From: Acidimicrobiales bacterium
GTDB lineage: Bacteria; Actinomycetota; Acidimicrobiia; Acidimicrobiales; VFJN01
Direction of reading: 5' to 3'
Length of the DNA: 12,805 nucleotides
NCBI GenBank assembly: GCA_016936035.1
Contig: JAFGPU010000285.1
Coordinates: 1 to 12,805, forward strand
Part shown: positions 1 through 6,833 of the stretch, piece by piece
Layout: each line of letters starts with the position of its first letter
How positions within the stretch are numbered: position 1 is the first letter of the stretch
The notes under the pieces: model-generated
Databases searched by the model: none
Told to the model about the DNA's origin: nothing
Seen by the model: only the letters and a program-made list of their open reading frames with translations
Program-made: the position numbers and the translations under genes

Positions 1-801
1 GCGGCCCGCCAGGGCCGGGCGTTCTCGCTGGCCATCCCCTTCGACGAGGACGGCCCCCAGACCGGCGCGGTGCCCGGCCGCGAGAACCCTCGCCGGACGA
101 TGCTGTCGGTGAACGCGCCCTACACCGGCGACCCCGACGACTTCTGCGCCAACGACGACGCCGTGACCATGGGCGTGCAGGCCGCGACCCACTGGGACGC
201 CCTCAGCCACGTCAGCTACGAGGGACGGATGTACAACGGCATCGACGCCGCGGTCGTCGACGAGCGGGGCGCGGGCCGGCTGGGCATCGAGAACTTCGGT
301 CCCGTCGTCGCCCGGGGGGTCCTCGCGGACGTCGCCCGCGTGCACGGCGTCGACCACTTCGACGACGGCCACGCCATCACCGGCGACGACCTCGACGCCG
401 CCGTCGCCCAGGCCGGCGTGACCGTCGAGCCGGGCGACGTCCTGCTCGTGCGCACCGGACAGATGCACTTCCTGCGCCAGGGCGAGCCCGAGCGGTTCGG
501 CCATCCGTCGCCCGGGCTGTCGACGCAGTCGGTGGCCTGGCTGCGCGACCACGACATCGCGGCGGTGGCCACCGACACGCTGGTCTTCGAGGTGTGGCCG
601 CCCGAGGACCCCGCCGTGCTGCTGCCGGTGCACCTGCTGCACCTGGTCGACATGGGCATGCCCCAGGGGCAGCTGTGGGCGCTCGACGACCTGGCCGCCG
701 ACTGCGCCGCCGACCGCCAGTACGACTTCCTGCTGTGTGCCACGCCGCTGCCGCTCACGCGCTCGGTCGGCGGGGCCGTGGCACCCACCGCCGTCAAGTG
801 A
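1..801 (+). CDS. Cyclase family protein (kynurenine formamidase-like metal hydrolase), 5'-truncated
   Basis: The frame is open from the first base of the window, so the N terminus is missing; 266 codons are visible. A GTG at 70 is an internal codon, not a credible start. The core motif THWDALSH (codons 63-70) corresponds to the metal-binding HxGTHxDxPxH signature of the cyclase/kynurenine formamidase superfamily (PF04199), which hydrolyses amides or lactones with a bound divalent metal. The first histidine of that signature is Gln here (codon 60), as I recall for one subgroup of the family. Further family features are GDVLLVRTG (near codon 145) and the PVHLLHLVDMG segment near codon 210. The stop is 17 bases before the start of the LLM oxidoreductase, so the two probably share an mRNA. 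The family call is firm; the substrate is unknown. Confidence 0.85.
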   Translation, partial: AARQGRAFSLAIPFDEDGPQTGAVPGRENPRRTMLSVNAPYTGDPDDFCANDDAVTMGVQAATHWDALSHVSYEGRMYNGIDAAVVDERGAGRLGIENFGPVVARGVLADVARVHGVDHFDDGHAITGDDLDAAVAQAGVTVEPGDVLLVRTGQMHFLRQGEPERFGHPSPGLSTQSVAWLRDHDIAAVATDTLVFEVWPPEDPAVLLPVHLLHLVDMGMPQGQLWALDDLAADCAADRQYDFLLCATPLPLTRSVGGAVAPTAVK

Positions 802-807
802 GCACCT

Positions 808-813
808 GAGGGG
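808..813 (+). promoter_or_regulatory. Ribosome binding site of the LLM oxidoreductase
   Basis: GAGGGG sits 5 bases before the GTG at 819. It decides this start and shows that the gene is translated as an internal operon gene rather than from a leaderless message. Confidence 0.7.
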
Positions 814-818
814 AACCC

Positions 819-1766
819 GTGTCCGCCATCATCCCGCCCGGGCGCGTCGCCTGGGGCCTGCAGCTGCCGATCCAGGCTCAGAGCACGATCTTCGTCGAGC
901 CCTGGGAGGCCGGCGCCACCACCGACGACCTCGTCGCCGTCGCCCGAGCGGCCGACCGGGCCGGTGCGCTCTACGTCGGCGTGTGCGAGCACGTCGCCAT
1001 CCCCAAGCCCCACGACGAGACGATGGGCACGACCTGGTACCACCCGTTCACCACGCTGGGCTTCCTGGCCGGCGTCACCGAGTCGGTGCGGCTGCTCAGC
1101 CACGTCGTCGCCCTGCCCTACCACCACCCGCTCGAGGTGGCGAAGGCGTTCACCACCCTGGACGCGCTGTCCGGTGGGCGGGCGATCGTCGGCGTCGGTG
1201 CCGGTCACGTCGAAGCCGAGTTCGCCCTTCTCGGCGTCTCGTTCGCCGACCGGGGCCGCTGGGTCGAGCGTTCGCTGCCTGCCATCCGGGCCGCGCTGGA
1301 CGACGAGTACCCGAGCCTGCCCGACGGGGCCTGGGGCCTCGACGGCTCGGCGGCGATCTCTCCCCGTCCGGTGCAGCGGTCGGTGCCGATCTGGGTAGGC
1401 GGCTCGTCGCCCGTGGCCGTGCGCCGGGCCGCCCAGCACGGCGACGGCTGGCTGCCCCAGGGCGTCCGGCGCGACGACCTGCCCGCCGTGGTCGCCCGCG
1501 TGCGCGACCTGCGGGCCCAGGCGGGCCGGCCCGAGCAGTTCGACGTCGGTGCGCTGGTCGGCTGCTACGTGGGCACCCCGCGCCACGAGGTCACCCGGGC
1601 CTACGTGGGCGAGCCCGAGCACCTGGCCGACCAGCTGCGGCCCTGGGTCGAGGCCGGTGCCAACCAGCTGCAGGTGCGCTTCCCGTCGCGCGACCGGGAC
1701 GAGCTGGTCGATCAGATCGAGCGGTTCGGCGCCGAGGTCGCCCCGCTGCTCGACGGCTCGGGCTGA
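819..1766 (+). CDS. LLM class flavin-dependent oxidoreductase (probably F420-dependent)
   Basis: A 315-residue luciferase-like (beta/alpha)8 protein starting at GTG 819 behind a good ribosome binding site. Features seen: N-terminal WGLQLPIQ strand; helix-rich DLVAVARAADRAGA (residues 37-50) followed by VGVCEHVAIP (53-62); TLGFLAGVTESVRL (79-92); HPLEVAKAFTTLDALSGGR (103-121) and GVGAGHVEAEFALLGV (125-140), the hallmark segment of the family; and PIWVGGSSPVAVRRAAQHGDGWLP (190-213), typical of the Mycobacterium-type F420-dependent subgroup. Members transfer hydride between F420H2 or FMNH2 and diverse organic substrates in the cytosol. It lies 17 bases after the cyclase-family gene, suggesting a shared degradation or modification pathway. 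Cofactor and substrate cannot be read from sequence alone. Confidence 0.88.
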   Translation: MSAIIPPGRVAWGLQLPIQAQSTIFVEPWEAGATTDDLVAVARAADRAGALYVGVCEHVAIPKPHDETMGTTWYHPFTTLGFLAGVTESVRLLSHVVALPYHHPLEVAKAFTTLDALSGGRAIVGVGAGHVEAEFALLGVSFADRGRWVERSLPAIRAALDDEYPSLPDGAWGLDGSAAISPRPVQRSVPIWVGGSSPVAVRRAAQHGDGWLPQGVRRDDLPAVVARVRDLRAQAGRPEQFDVGALVGCYVGTPRHEVTRAYVGEPEHLADQLRPWVEAGANQLQVRFPSRDRDELVDQIERFGAEVAPLLDGSG

Positions 1767-1775
1767 GCGGTCGGC

Positions 1776-1795
1776 GGCGCCGGGCGGCGGGCGCC
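1776..1795. terminator. Possible weak bidirectional terminator hairpin between convergent genes
   Basis: The gap of 60 bases between the convergent LLM and ppk2 genes contains two GGCGCC hexamers (1776-1781 and 1790-1795) that can pair around an 8-base loop. There is no T-tract, and GC-rich hairpins arise easily by chance in this genome, so this is weak. Confidence 0.22.
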
Positions 1796-1826
1796 CCCAC
1801 CCCACCGTCGGCAGATCAGGTGAGGG

Positions 1827-2627
1827 TCACGTGATGACGACGTTCGACAGGTCCTCTTCCGACGGGGGATAGCGCAGGTCGAGACCCTCCAGGGTCTCGA
1901 CGATGGTGCGGCCGATCACCAGGTCGCGGTGCCACTTGCGGTTGGCGGGCACCACGATCCACGGGGCGTCCGGCGTGGCGGTGTGGCGGATGGCGTCCTC
2001 GTAGGCCTGCTGGTAGGCGTCCCACAGCTTGCGCTCCGCCAGGTCGCCCTTGTGGAACTTCCAGTGCTTGTCCGGGTTGTCGATGCGCGCCTGGAGGCGC
2101 TCGCCTTGCTCGTCGCGCGAGATGTGCAGGAAGAACTTGCGGATGATCGTGCCCTCGTCGGCCAGCATCTGCTCGAACGCCGCGATGTGCCGGTAGCGGG
2201 CCCGCCATTGCTCCTCGGGCACGAGCCCGCGCACGCGCACGATGAGCACGTCCTCGTAGTGGCTCCGGTCGAAGATCGTGATCTGGCCGTCGCCGGGGGT
2301 GTGGGGGTGCACGCGCCACAAGAAGTCGTGGCCGAGCTCGTGCTCGGTCGGTGCCTTGAACGACGCCACGTGCACCCCGGAGGGGTCGAGGCCCTCGAAC
2401 GCCTTGCGGATGGCGCCGCCCTTGCCCGAGGTGTCCATGCCCTGCAGCACCACGAGCAGCTTGTAGCGCCCGTCGGCGTAGAACTTCTCCTGCAGCTCGT
2501 CGAGCCGGGTCGTCAGCGCGGCCACGGCGGCGCGGCCCTCGGACTTGCCGCCGACGCCGCTGTCGGCACCGGGGTCGTGGTCGGCCAGCCGGAAGCCCTT
2601 GCCGTGGGACACCAGGTACTGCTCCAT
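1827..2627 (-). CDS. ppk2: PPK2 family polyphosphate kinase / polyphosphate:nucleotide phosphotransferase
   Basis: A 266-residue single-domain PPK2 protein with P-loop kinase fold. Visible motifs: Walker A GMDTSGKGG (63-71); KAFEGLDPSGVHVASFKAPT (75-94); HDFLWRVHPHTPGDGQ (100-115); Walker B region ITIFDRSHYEDVLIVRV (116-132); and the lid RKFFLHISRDEQGERLQAR (163-181), carrying the arginines that contact polyphosphate. The enzyme transfers phosphate between inorganic polyphosphate and nucleoside mono- or diphosphates. The DRSHYED variant resembles the group acting on both AMP and ADP (class III / TIGR03709-like), but class assignment by eye is tentative. Length is normal for the family. The ATG at 2627 is preceded by a -10-like TAGACC 6 bases upstream and no Shine-Dalgarno, so the message is probably leaderless. 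It is divergent from the RpiB-like gene and convergent with the LLM gene. Confidence 0.93.
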   Translation of the reverse strand: MEQYLVSHGKGFRLADHDPGADSGVGGKSEGRAAVAALTTRLDELQEKFYADGRYKLLVVLQGMDTSGKGGAIRKAFEGLDPSGVHVASFKAPTEHELGHDFLWRVHPHTPGDGQITIFDRSHYEDVLIVRVRGLVPEEQWRARYRHIAAFEQMLADEGTIIRKFFLHISRDEQGERLQARIDNPDKHWKFHKGDLAERKLWDAYQQAYEDAIRHTATPDAPWIVVPANRKWHRDLVIGRTIVETLEGLDLRYPPSEEDLSNVVIT

Positions 2628-2633
2628 GCCCAG

Positions 2634-2639
2634 GGTCTA
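2634..2639 (-). promoter_or_regulatory. Putative -10 box of leaderless ppk2 promoter
   Basis: On the minus strand TAGACC (5 of 6 to TANNNT) lies 6 bases before the ppk2 ATG. It is only 20 bases from the opposing -10 box of the RpiB-like gene, so the two divergent promoters overlap upstream of their -10 boxes. Confidence 0.4.
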
Positions 2640-2659
2640 CCCGAGCGGCCGCCGGCCCG

Positions 2660-2665
2660 TACGCT
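2660..2665 (+). promoter_or_regulatory. Putative -10 box of leaderless rpiB-like promoter
   Basis: TACGCT lies exactly 6 bases before GTG 2672, placing the predicted transcription start at or within a base of the start codon. No Shine-Dalgarno is present. Confidence 0.55.
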
Positions 2666-2671
2666 GGGTCC

Positions 2672-3079
2672 GTGCGCATCGCGTTCGGCACCGACGAGAA
2701 GACCGAGGTCACCGACCGCATCAAGGCCGCCCTGGCCGAGCAGGGCCACGACGTCGTGGTGGTGGGCGAGGGCGACCCGTGGCCCGACGTCGGCCGCGGG
2801 GTGGGCGAGGCCGTCGCCGGCGGCGACGCCGACCGGGGCGTCGTGTGCTGCTGGACCGGCACCGGGGTGTCGATGGCCGCCAACAAGGTGCCCGGGGCGC
2901 GAGCCGCGCTGTGCACCGACGCCGGCACCGCCGCCGGCGCCCGGCGGTGGAACGACGCCAACGTGCTGGCCCTCGGGCTCCGCCTGACATCGCCCGCGCT
3001 GGCCGACGAGATCGTCGAGGCGTTCCTGAGCGCCGAACCGGAGGCCGACGAGGCCGCCAACATCGCCAAGCTGCGGTGA
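2672..3079 (+). CDS. RpiB/LacA/LacB family sugar-phosphate isomerase with atypical active site
   Basis: A 135-residue protein of the RpiB fold, normal length for the family; the family's aldose-ketose isomerases interconvert ribose-5-phosphate/ribulose-5-phosphate or similar sugars. The family core is clear: RIAFGTDEK at the N terminus (cf. GSDHAG), CCWTGTGVSMAANKVPGARAAL (59-80) and RRWNDANVLALGLR (91-104). Cys60 aligns with the catalytic cysteine of E. coli RpiB. Three usually conserved positions differ: His of GSDH is Glu9, Gly after the catalytic Cys is Trp61, and the ring-opening His of the HNDxN motif is Trp93. This suggests a subfamily with a different substrate, so I do not assign rpiB strictly. 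GTG 2672 is chosen because a -10 box lies 6 bases upstream. The following 116 bases hold a decayed copy of its own 3' end. Confidence 0.85.
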   Translation: MRIAFGTDEKTEVTDRIKAALAEQGHDVVVVGEGDPWPDVGRGVGEAVAGGDADRGVVCCWTGTGVSMAANKVPGARAALCTDAGTAAGARRWNDANVLALGLRLTSPALADEIVEAFLSAEPEADEAANIAKLR

Positions 3080-3160
3080 ACCGCTGACCGCCATCGGCGG
3101 GGAGCGCTGACCGCGGAGCCGGAGGCCCGTGACGCCGCCGACATGCCGAGGCTGCGCTGA
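3029..3160 (+). repeat. Degenerate tandem duplication of the rpiB-like 3' end
   Basis: The last 51 bases of the RpiB-like gene (3029-3079) recur imperfectly at 3103-3160. Shared blocks are AGCGC, CCGGAGGCC, GCCGCC-ACAT and a terminal GCTGCG-TGA, with about 10 extra bases near the start of the second copy. The 8-mer GCTGACCG also occurs at both 3083-3090 and 3106-3113. The second copy is frameshifted and non-coding, so it looks like an old duplication in decay. Confidence 0.6.
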
Positions 3161-3181
3161 CACCCGGCGCGTGCCGGCCGA

Positions 3182-3187
3182 TAGCGT
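3182..3187 (+). promoter_or_regulatory. Putative -10 box of leaderless lipoprotein-gene promoter
   Basis: TAGCGT lies 8 bases before GTG 3196; no Shine-Dalgarno precedes the start. It is the same hexamer found upstream of glutamate dehydrogenase (8619-8624). Confidence 0.5.
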
Positions 3188-3195
3188 CGCCGCCC

Positions 3196-4458
3196 GTGAC
3201 CCCCACGCGATGGTTCGACCCTCGGCGGGCGGCGGTGCGCCTGCTCGCGGCCGCCGTCCTGGCGGCCGGTGCCGCGTGCTCGTCCGGAGCGGACGACGAC
3301 GGCATCGACCCCGACCCCGCAGCGGCCGGCGAGGCGTCGGGCGACGACGGCGGCGGCGGTGACGACGCCGGCGGGGCGACCTACCCGGGGGACGAGTGGG
3401 CCCGGGGCGACGCGGCCGCGCTGGGGTTCGACGTCGCCGAGCTCGAGGCCATCGCGGCGCGCGCCGAGCAGGCGGGATCGAACTGCATGGTGGTCGTGCG
3501 CGACGGCGAGATCGCCGCCGAGTGGTACTGGAACGGCACCGACGCCGGCTCCGCCCAGGAGGTGTTCTCGGTCACCAAGTCGCACACCAGCACGCTGGTG
3601 GGCATCGCCCAGGCCGACGGCGACCTCGACGTCGACGACCGGGCCTCCGAGTACATCGATGCCTGGGTGGGCACCGACTCCGAGGACGTCACCATCGAGA
3701 ACCTGCTCAGCAACGACTCGGGTCGCGAGTGGTCGCTCGCGCTCGACTACGGCCAGCTCCCCGGCCAACCCGATCTCGCCGCCTTCGCCACCGGGCTGGG
3801 CCAGGACGCCGCCCCCGGCGAGTCGTGGGCCTACAACAACGCCGCCATCCAGACGCTCGACGTCGTGCTGCGCGAGGCCACCGGGCAGGACACCCACGAG
3901 CTCGCGGCCGAGCGGCTGTACGAGCCGATCGGCATGGACGACTCCGCCCTGACCACCGACGACGCCGGCAACACGCGCACCTTCATGGGCCTGCAGTCGA
4001 CCTGCGAGGACCTCGCCCGGTTCGGTCACCTGTTCCTGCACGACGGCAACTGGGACGGCACGCAGGTGGTGCCCGAGCAGTGGGTCGACGCCGCAGTGGG
4101 GGCGGCGTCCCAGGACATCAACGACGCCTACGGCTACCTGTGGTGGCTCAACCGGCCGGGCACCGTGCTCGGCGCCCGGCAGGCGACGTCCGCGACCGCT
4201 GAGCCCGCCGAGGGCGACGACACCCAGCTGGTGCCCGGGGCGCCGGAGGACATGTTCTTCGCGCTGGGGCTCGGCGGCCAGATCGTCGCCGTCGACCCCG
4301 GCTCCGGCACGGTCGTCGTGCGGCTCGGCGGGGTGGGGACCCCGCCGGGGTCGACGCCGTTCACGGCGGCCGAGGCCGCCGCCGTGGTCACCGACGCCCT
4401 CGTCGACCCCGCAGCGCCGGCCGCCGGCGCGACCGGCCCGGCCTCCGGCACCGGTTAG
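3196..4458 (+). CDS. Serine hydrolase lipoprotein, beta-lactamase/DD-peptidase family
   Basis: A 420-residue predicted lipoprotein. The N terminus has Arg-rich residues 5-15, a hydrophobic stretch VRLLAAAVLAAGAA and a lipobox ending at Cys28. A low-complexity Asp/Gly linker (about 33-60) would hold the domain away from the membrane. The catalytic domain (PF00144-like) shows SVTK (Ser125 nucleophile, Lys128 general base), the second motif Tyr213-Asn214-Asn215 in WAYNNAA, and a GLGG stretch (358-361) near the position of the third KTG/HxG motif. LYEPIGMDDS (241-250) and DLARFGHLFLHDG (272-284) are typical of esterase/DD-peptidase-like members. Cys97 and Cys270 could form a disulfide. The family includes penicillin-binding proteins, esterases and 6-aminohexanoate-dimer hydrolase relatives; the substrate is unknown. 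The GTG start is supported by a -10 box 8 bases upstream and by the full signal peptide. Confidence 0.88.
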   Translation: MTPTRWFDPRRAAVRLLAAAVLAAGAACSSGADDDGIDPDPAAAGEASGDDGGGGDDAGGATYPGDEWARGDAAALGFDVAELEAIAARAEQAGSNCMVVVRDGEIAAEWYWNGTDAGSAQEVFSVTKSHTSTLVGIAQADGDLDVDDRASEYIDAWVGTDSEDVTIENLLSNDSGREWSLALDYGQLPGQPDLAAFATGLGQDAAPGESWAYNNAAIQTLDVVLREATGQDTHELAAERLYEPIGMDDSALTTDDAGNTRTFMGLQSTCEDLARFGHLFLHDGNWDGTQVVPEQWVDAAVGAASQDINDAYGYLWWLNRPGTVLGARQATSATAEPAEGDDTQLVPGAPEDMFFALGLGGQIVAVDPGSGTVVVRLGGVGTPPGSTPFTAAEAAAVVTDALVDPAAPAAGATGPASGTG

Positions 4459-4461
4459 CCT
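4456..4461 (+). promoter_or_regulatory. Putative -10 box of rnhB promoter, built on the upstream stop codon
   Basis: TAGCCT lies 8 bases before ATG 4470. Its first three bases are the TAG stop of the lipoprotein gene. Confidence 0.45.
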
Positions 4462-4469
4462 CGCCATCG

Positions 4470-5171
4470 ATGGCCGCCACCGCCCCGACGCTGCGCAAGG
4501 CGCTGCAGCGCTCGTCGCCGTCGCTCGCGTTCGAGCGGGCGCTGTGGGACGCCGGGCACGAGGTGGTGGTCGGCATCGACGAGGTGGGCCGGGGGGCGTG
4601 GGCCGGCCCCCTGACCCTGGGCGCGGTGGTGCTGCCCCGCGACCGGCGGGTCTACAAGGTGCGCGACTCCAAGCAGCTCACGCCCCGCGAGCGCGAGGCG
4701 CTCTTCGATCGCATCGCCGGGTGGTGCACCGCGTGGGCCGTCGGACACGCCAGCCACGACGAGTGCGACGAGCTGGGCATGAGCGAAGCCCAGCGGCTCG
4801 CCGCCCGCCGGGCCATCGAGGGTCTGGGCGTGCGGCCCGACAGGGTTCTGCTCGACGGCAAGTGGGACTTCGTCGGTGGCGGCATCACCCAGCGCATCGT
4901 GCGGGGCGACGCCCGCTGCCTGTCGATCTCGGCGGCGTCGATCCTGGCCAAGGTCACCCGCGACCGCATCATGGCGGCCGAGGCCGAGCACCACACGTGG
5001 TGGGCGTTCGACCAGAACAAGGGCTATCCGTGCCCCCGGCACAAGGCGGCGCTGCGGGGGGTGGGGCCCTCCGCCATCCACCGTCGCAGCTGGGTGTTCA
5101 TGGACAACCTGCCGTGGACCGGCGTCCCGCGCCTGGTGCGCCCCGACCCCCAGGGCACCCTGTTCGAGTGA
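4470..5171 (+). CDS. rnhB: Ribonuclease HII
   Basis: A 233-residue RNase HII, which cleaves the RNA strand of RNA-DNA hybrids and nicks at single ribonucleotides in DNA with Mg2+ or Mn2+. Visible motifs: GIDEVGRGAWAGPL (35-48) with Asp37 and Glu38; DSKQLTPREREALFDRI (66-82); VLLDGK (126-131) with Asp129; RGDARCLSISAASILAKVTRDRIM (145-168), with Asp147 completing the four catalytic carboxylates; and the Gly-Tyr segment NKGYPCPRHKAAL (183-195). Length fits the family. Only 11 bases separate it from the lipoprotein stop, yet a TAGCCT box 8 bases before the ATG and the lack of a Shine-Dalgarno suggest it also has its own leaderless transcript. The identification is firm. Confidence 0.97.
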   Translation: MAATAPTLRKALQRSSPSLAFERALWDAGHEVVVGIDEVGRGAWAGPLTLGAVVLPRDRRVYKVRDSKQLTPREREALFDRIAGWCTAWAVGHASHDECDELGMSEAQRLAARRAIEGLGVRPDRVLLDGKWDFVGGGITQRIVRGDARCLSISAASILAKVTRDRIMAAEAEHHTWWAFDQNKGYPCPRHKAALRGVGPSAIHRRSWVFMDNLPWTGVPRLVRPDPQGTLFE

Positions 5172-5228
5172 GCGCCCCGCCGGGCGGGCACAGCTCGCCG
5201 GGCGCGGATGATCTGGTGGGGCCGTGGG

Positions 5229-5234
5229 TACGGT
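5229..5234 (+). promoter_or_regulatory. Putative -10 box deciding the start of the acidic small protein
   Basis: TACGGT lies 7 bases before GTG 5242, the same geometry as at neighbouring genes. It lies inside the reading frame of the longer alternative start (GTG 5224) and therefore favours the shorter protein. Confidence 0.5.
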
Positions 5235-5241
5235 CGCGACC

Positions 5242-5523
5242 GTGGCTGACGACGCAGCAACACCCGACCCGAAGCCCGTCGATCGCCTGCACGACCACCT
5301 CGACGACGTGGACGACAGGTCCGACGAGATGCAGGAGCGACTCGACGACCTGGGCGAGGGCATCGAGGCGGCCCGGCGCCAGGCCCGGTCCGACGAGCTG
5401 CTGCCCGACGAGGACGACGACGCGGAGTCCGAGGCGCCGCTCGACGACTGGGTGGACTGGCCGGAGGGCGACGCCGAGCGCGAGACGCCGGTGACCGACA
5501 CCGACCACCCACCCACCGGCTGA
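5242..5523 (+). CDS. Small acidic coiled-coil protein, function unknown
   Basis: I do not recognise a named family. The 93-residue product begins MADDAATPDP and has a charged helical stretch from about residue 13 to 50 (VDRLHDHLDDVDDRSDEMQE and onward) with heptad-like spacing of Leu/Val/Met, suggesting a short coiled coil. It ends in a very acidic, probably disordered tail (residues 51-93, rich in Asp/Glu with two Trp). No signal peptide or membrane segment is present, so it is likely cytosolic. A GTG at 5224 would add six residues. I prefer GTG 5242 because TACGGT lies 7 bases before it, matching leaderless starts elsewhere in the window. It sits between rnhB and a membrane-protein gene on the same strand. 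Codon-position GC bias supports it being real. Confidence 0.7.
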   Translation: MADDAATPDPKPVDRLHDHLDDVDDRSDEMQERLDDLGEGIEAARRQARSDELLPDEDDDAESEAPLDDWVDWPEGDAERETPVTDTDHPPTG

Positions 5524-5541
5524 CCCGGCGGCTTGGAGGAC

Positions 5542-5556
5542 GGGCGCTGCGCGCCC
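5542..5556 (+). terminator. GC hairpin after the acidic-protein gene, possible terminator
   Basis: GGGCGC, a 3-base loop TGC, then GCGCCC form a perfect 6-bp stem 18 bases after the stop at 5523. There is no T-run. It overlaps the upstream part of the next gene's promoter, so it may instead be chance or a regulatory element. Confidence 0.3.
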
Positions 5557-5557
5557 C

Positions 5558-5563
5558 TACCCT
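5558..5563 (+). promoter_or_regulatory. Putative -10 box of leaderless membrane-protein promoter
   Basis: TACCCT lies 7 bases before ATG 5571; there is no Shine-Dalgarno. Confidence 0.5.
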
Positions 5564-5570
5564 CGCAGGC

Positions 5571-5981
5571 ATGCGCCGCCGCCCGTTCGCCTCAGCCCTG
5601 GTGGCCTGGACCTTCTTCGTCTGGACCACCCGCATCGCCAACATCTGGCGCGACGCGGCCCTCGACGGCGGCGAGAAGCTCGGGCGCACGGCACTGGCGC
5701 TGAGCTTCACCGTGCTCGCCGTCGCGGTGGTGGTGACGCTGTGGCGGCGCGTCGACCGCGCCGCGACGGTGGCGATCGGCGCCCTGGCCGGCTGGTCGGT
5801 CGCCGTGTGGGTGGTGCGGACCGTCCGCATCCTGGCCGCCGACCACGATGCCGGGTTCAAGGTCGTGCACGCGGTGCTGGCGGTCGTGTCGATCGTGCTC
5901 GCTGCGCTGGCGTGGCGCGAGGCGCGCCGGTCGGGCTCGTCGGGCCCGACCCGGGCGAGGCCTGCCGCCGTGGCCGGCTGA
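5571..5981 (+). CDS. Small integral membrane protein, function unknown
   Basis: A 136-residue protein with three clear hydrophobic segments (about residues 40-58, 65-83 and 96-115) and a weaker one near the N terminus (8-20), after a positively charged MRRRPF start. A short Arg/Ser/Pro-rich tail follows (116-136). By the positive-inside rule both ends, rich in Arg, are probably cytoplasmic, consistent with four passes. I recognise no named family. ATG 5571 is supported by a TACCCT box 7 bases upstream. Its last 125 bases, including the last membrane segment, overlap in antisense the 3' end of the ArgZ-like gene. The overlap is unusual for this compact window and is discussed in the findings. 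Confidence 0.75.
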   Translation: MRRRPFASALVAWTFFVWTTRIANIWRDAALDGGEKLGRTALALSFTVLAVAVVVTLWRRVDRAATVAIGALAGWSVAVWVVRTVRILAADHDAGFKVVHAVLAVVSIVLAALAWREARRSGSSGPTRARPAAVAG

Positions 5982-6833
5982 GCACCGTGTCGAGGGCCAG
6001 GGTGAGGCAGCGGCACCCGCCCCCGGCCTTGAGGAACTCGTCGACCCTGCACTCGACCACCTCGAAGCCCCACGCCTCCAGCTGGCGGCCGACCCGCGGC
6101 GGCGCGGCGGGCATGACGACGGTGCGATCGACCACCACCGAGTTGGCGCAGAACGACAGAGCCTCGTCCTCGGTCAGCACCAGTGGTTCGGGCACCAGCG
6201 CGTCGACCACCTTGCGCCCGTAGGTGTCCCAACCGGAGGGGGCGACGATCGCCCGGCGCCCGTCGAGCGGGCAGAAGGTCAGGTCGAGGTGGTAGAGCCG
6301 GGGGTCGACGAGCTGCACGGGCCGCACCGGGCAGCCGACGAGGGCGGACAGCTCGGTGGCGGCCGAGGCGTCGGAGCGGAACGAGTAGCCGGACAGCAGC
6401 ACCGTGGTGCCCCCGTCGGGCGTGAACGGCAGGGCGTCGCCCGCCCCTTCGTGGTCGACGTCGTCGGGCAGCCGGTCGATCTGCCAGCCACGGGCCCCGA
6501 ACCAGGCGGCGTTGACCGGCGTCTCCGGCTGACGCTCCGGGTGGCGGAAGTGGCTGGGGACGAACTGCCCGGGGCCTGAGCCGTCCGTGCTGGCGTTGAC
6601 CAGCCCGGCGTTCGCGGTGAACACCAGGTCGGGCACCGCAGCGTGGGGCTCCATGGTCTCGACCTCGGCCCCTGCCGAGCGCAAGGTCTCCACCAGCCCG
6701 GTCCACTGGGCGAGCGCGCGGTCGGGGTCGACGCTGACCTCGCGCCGCATCCACGGGTTGATCTCGTAGAGCACACCGAAGTGCCGTGGCGGGCACATGA
6801 CGAACCGGCGGCCCCACGGCAGGGGAGCGCCGC

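Noticed and set aside
216..1805. A 529-codon minus-strand frame opposite the cyclase and LLM genes
   Set aside because: It has no recognisable domain and is composed of antisense-type low-complexity sequence; both plus-strand genes are well supported.
1816..4467. An 883-codon open frame on the minus strand
   Set aside because: It is the antisense shadow of the lipoprotein and RpiB-like genes and of ppk2 in another frame. Its translation is low-complexity Gly/Ala/Arg/Val with no domain, while the plus-strand genes have clear catalytic motifs.
5176..5188. CCCGCCGGGCGGG palindrome after rnhB
   Set aside because: The half-sites leave a one-base loop, and such GC palindromes are expected by chance at this composition.
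5224..5241. Upstream GTG start giving a 99-residue acidic protein
   Set aside because: A TACGGT -10 box lies inside this extension at the spacing typical of the neighbours, favouring GTG 5242.
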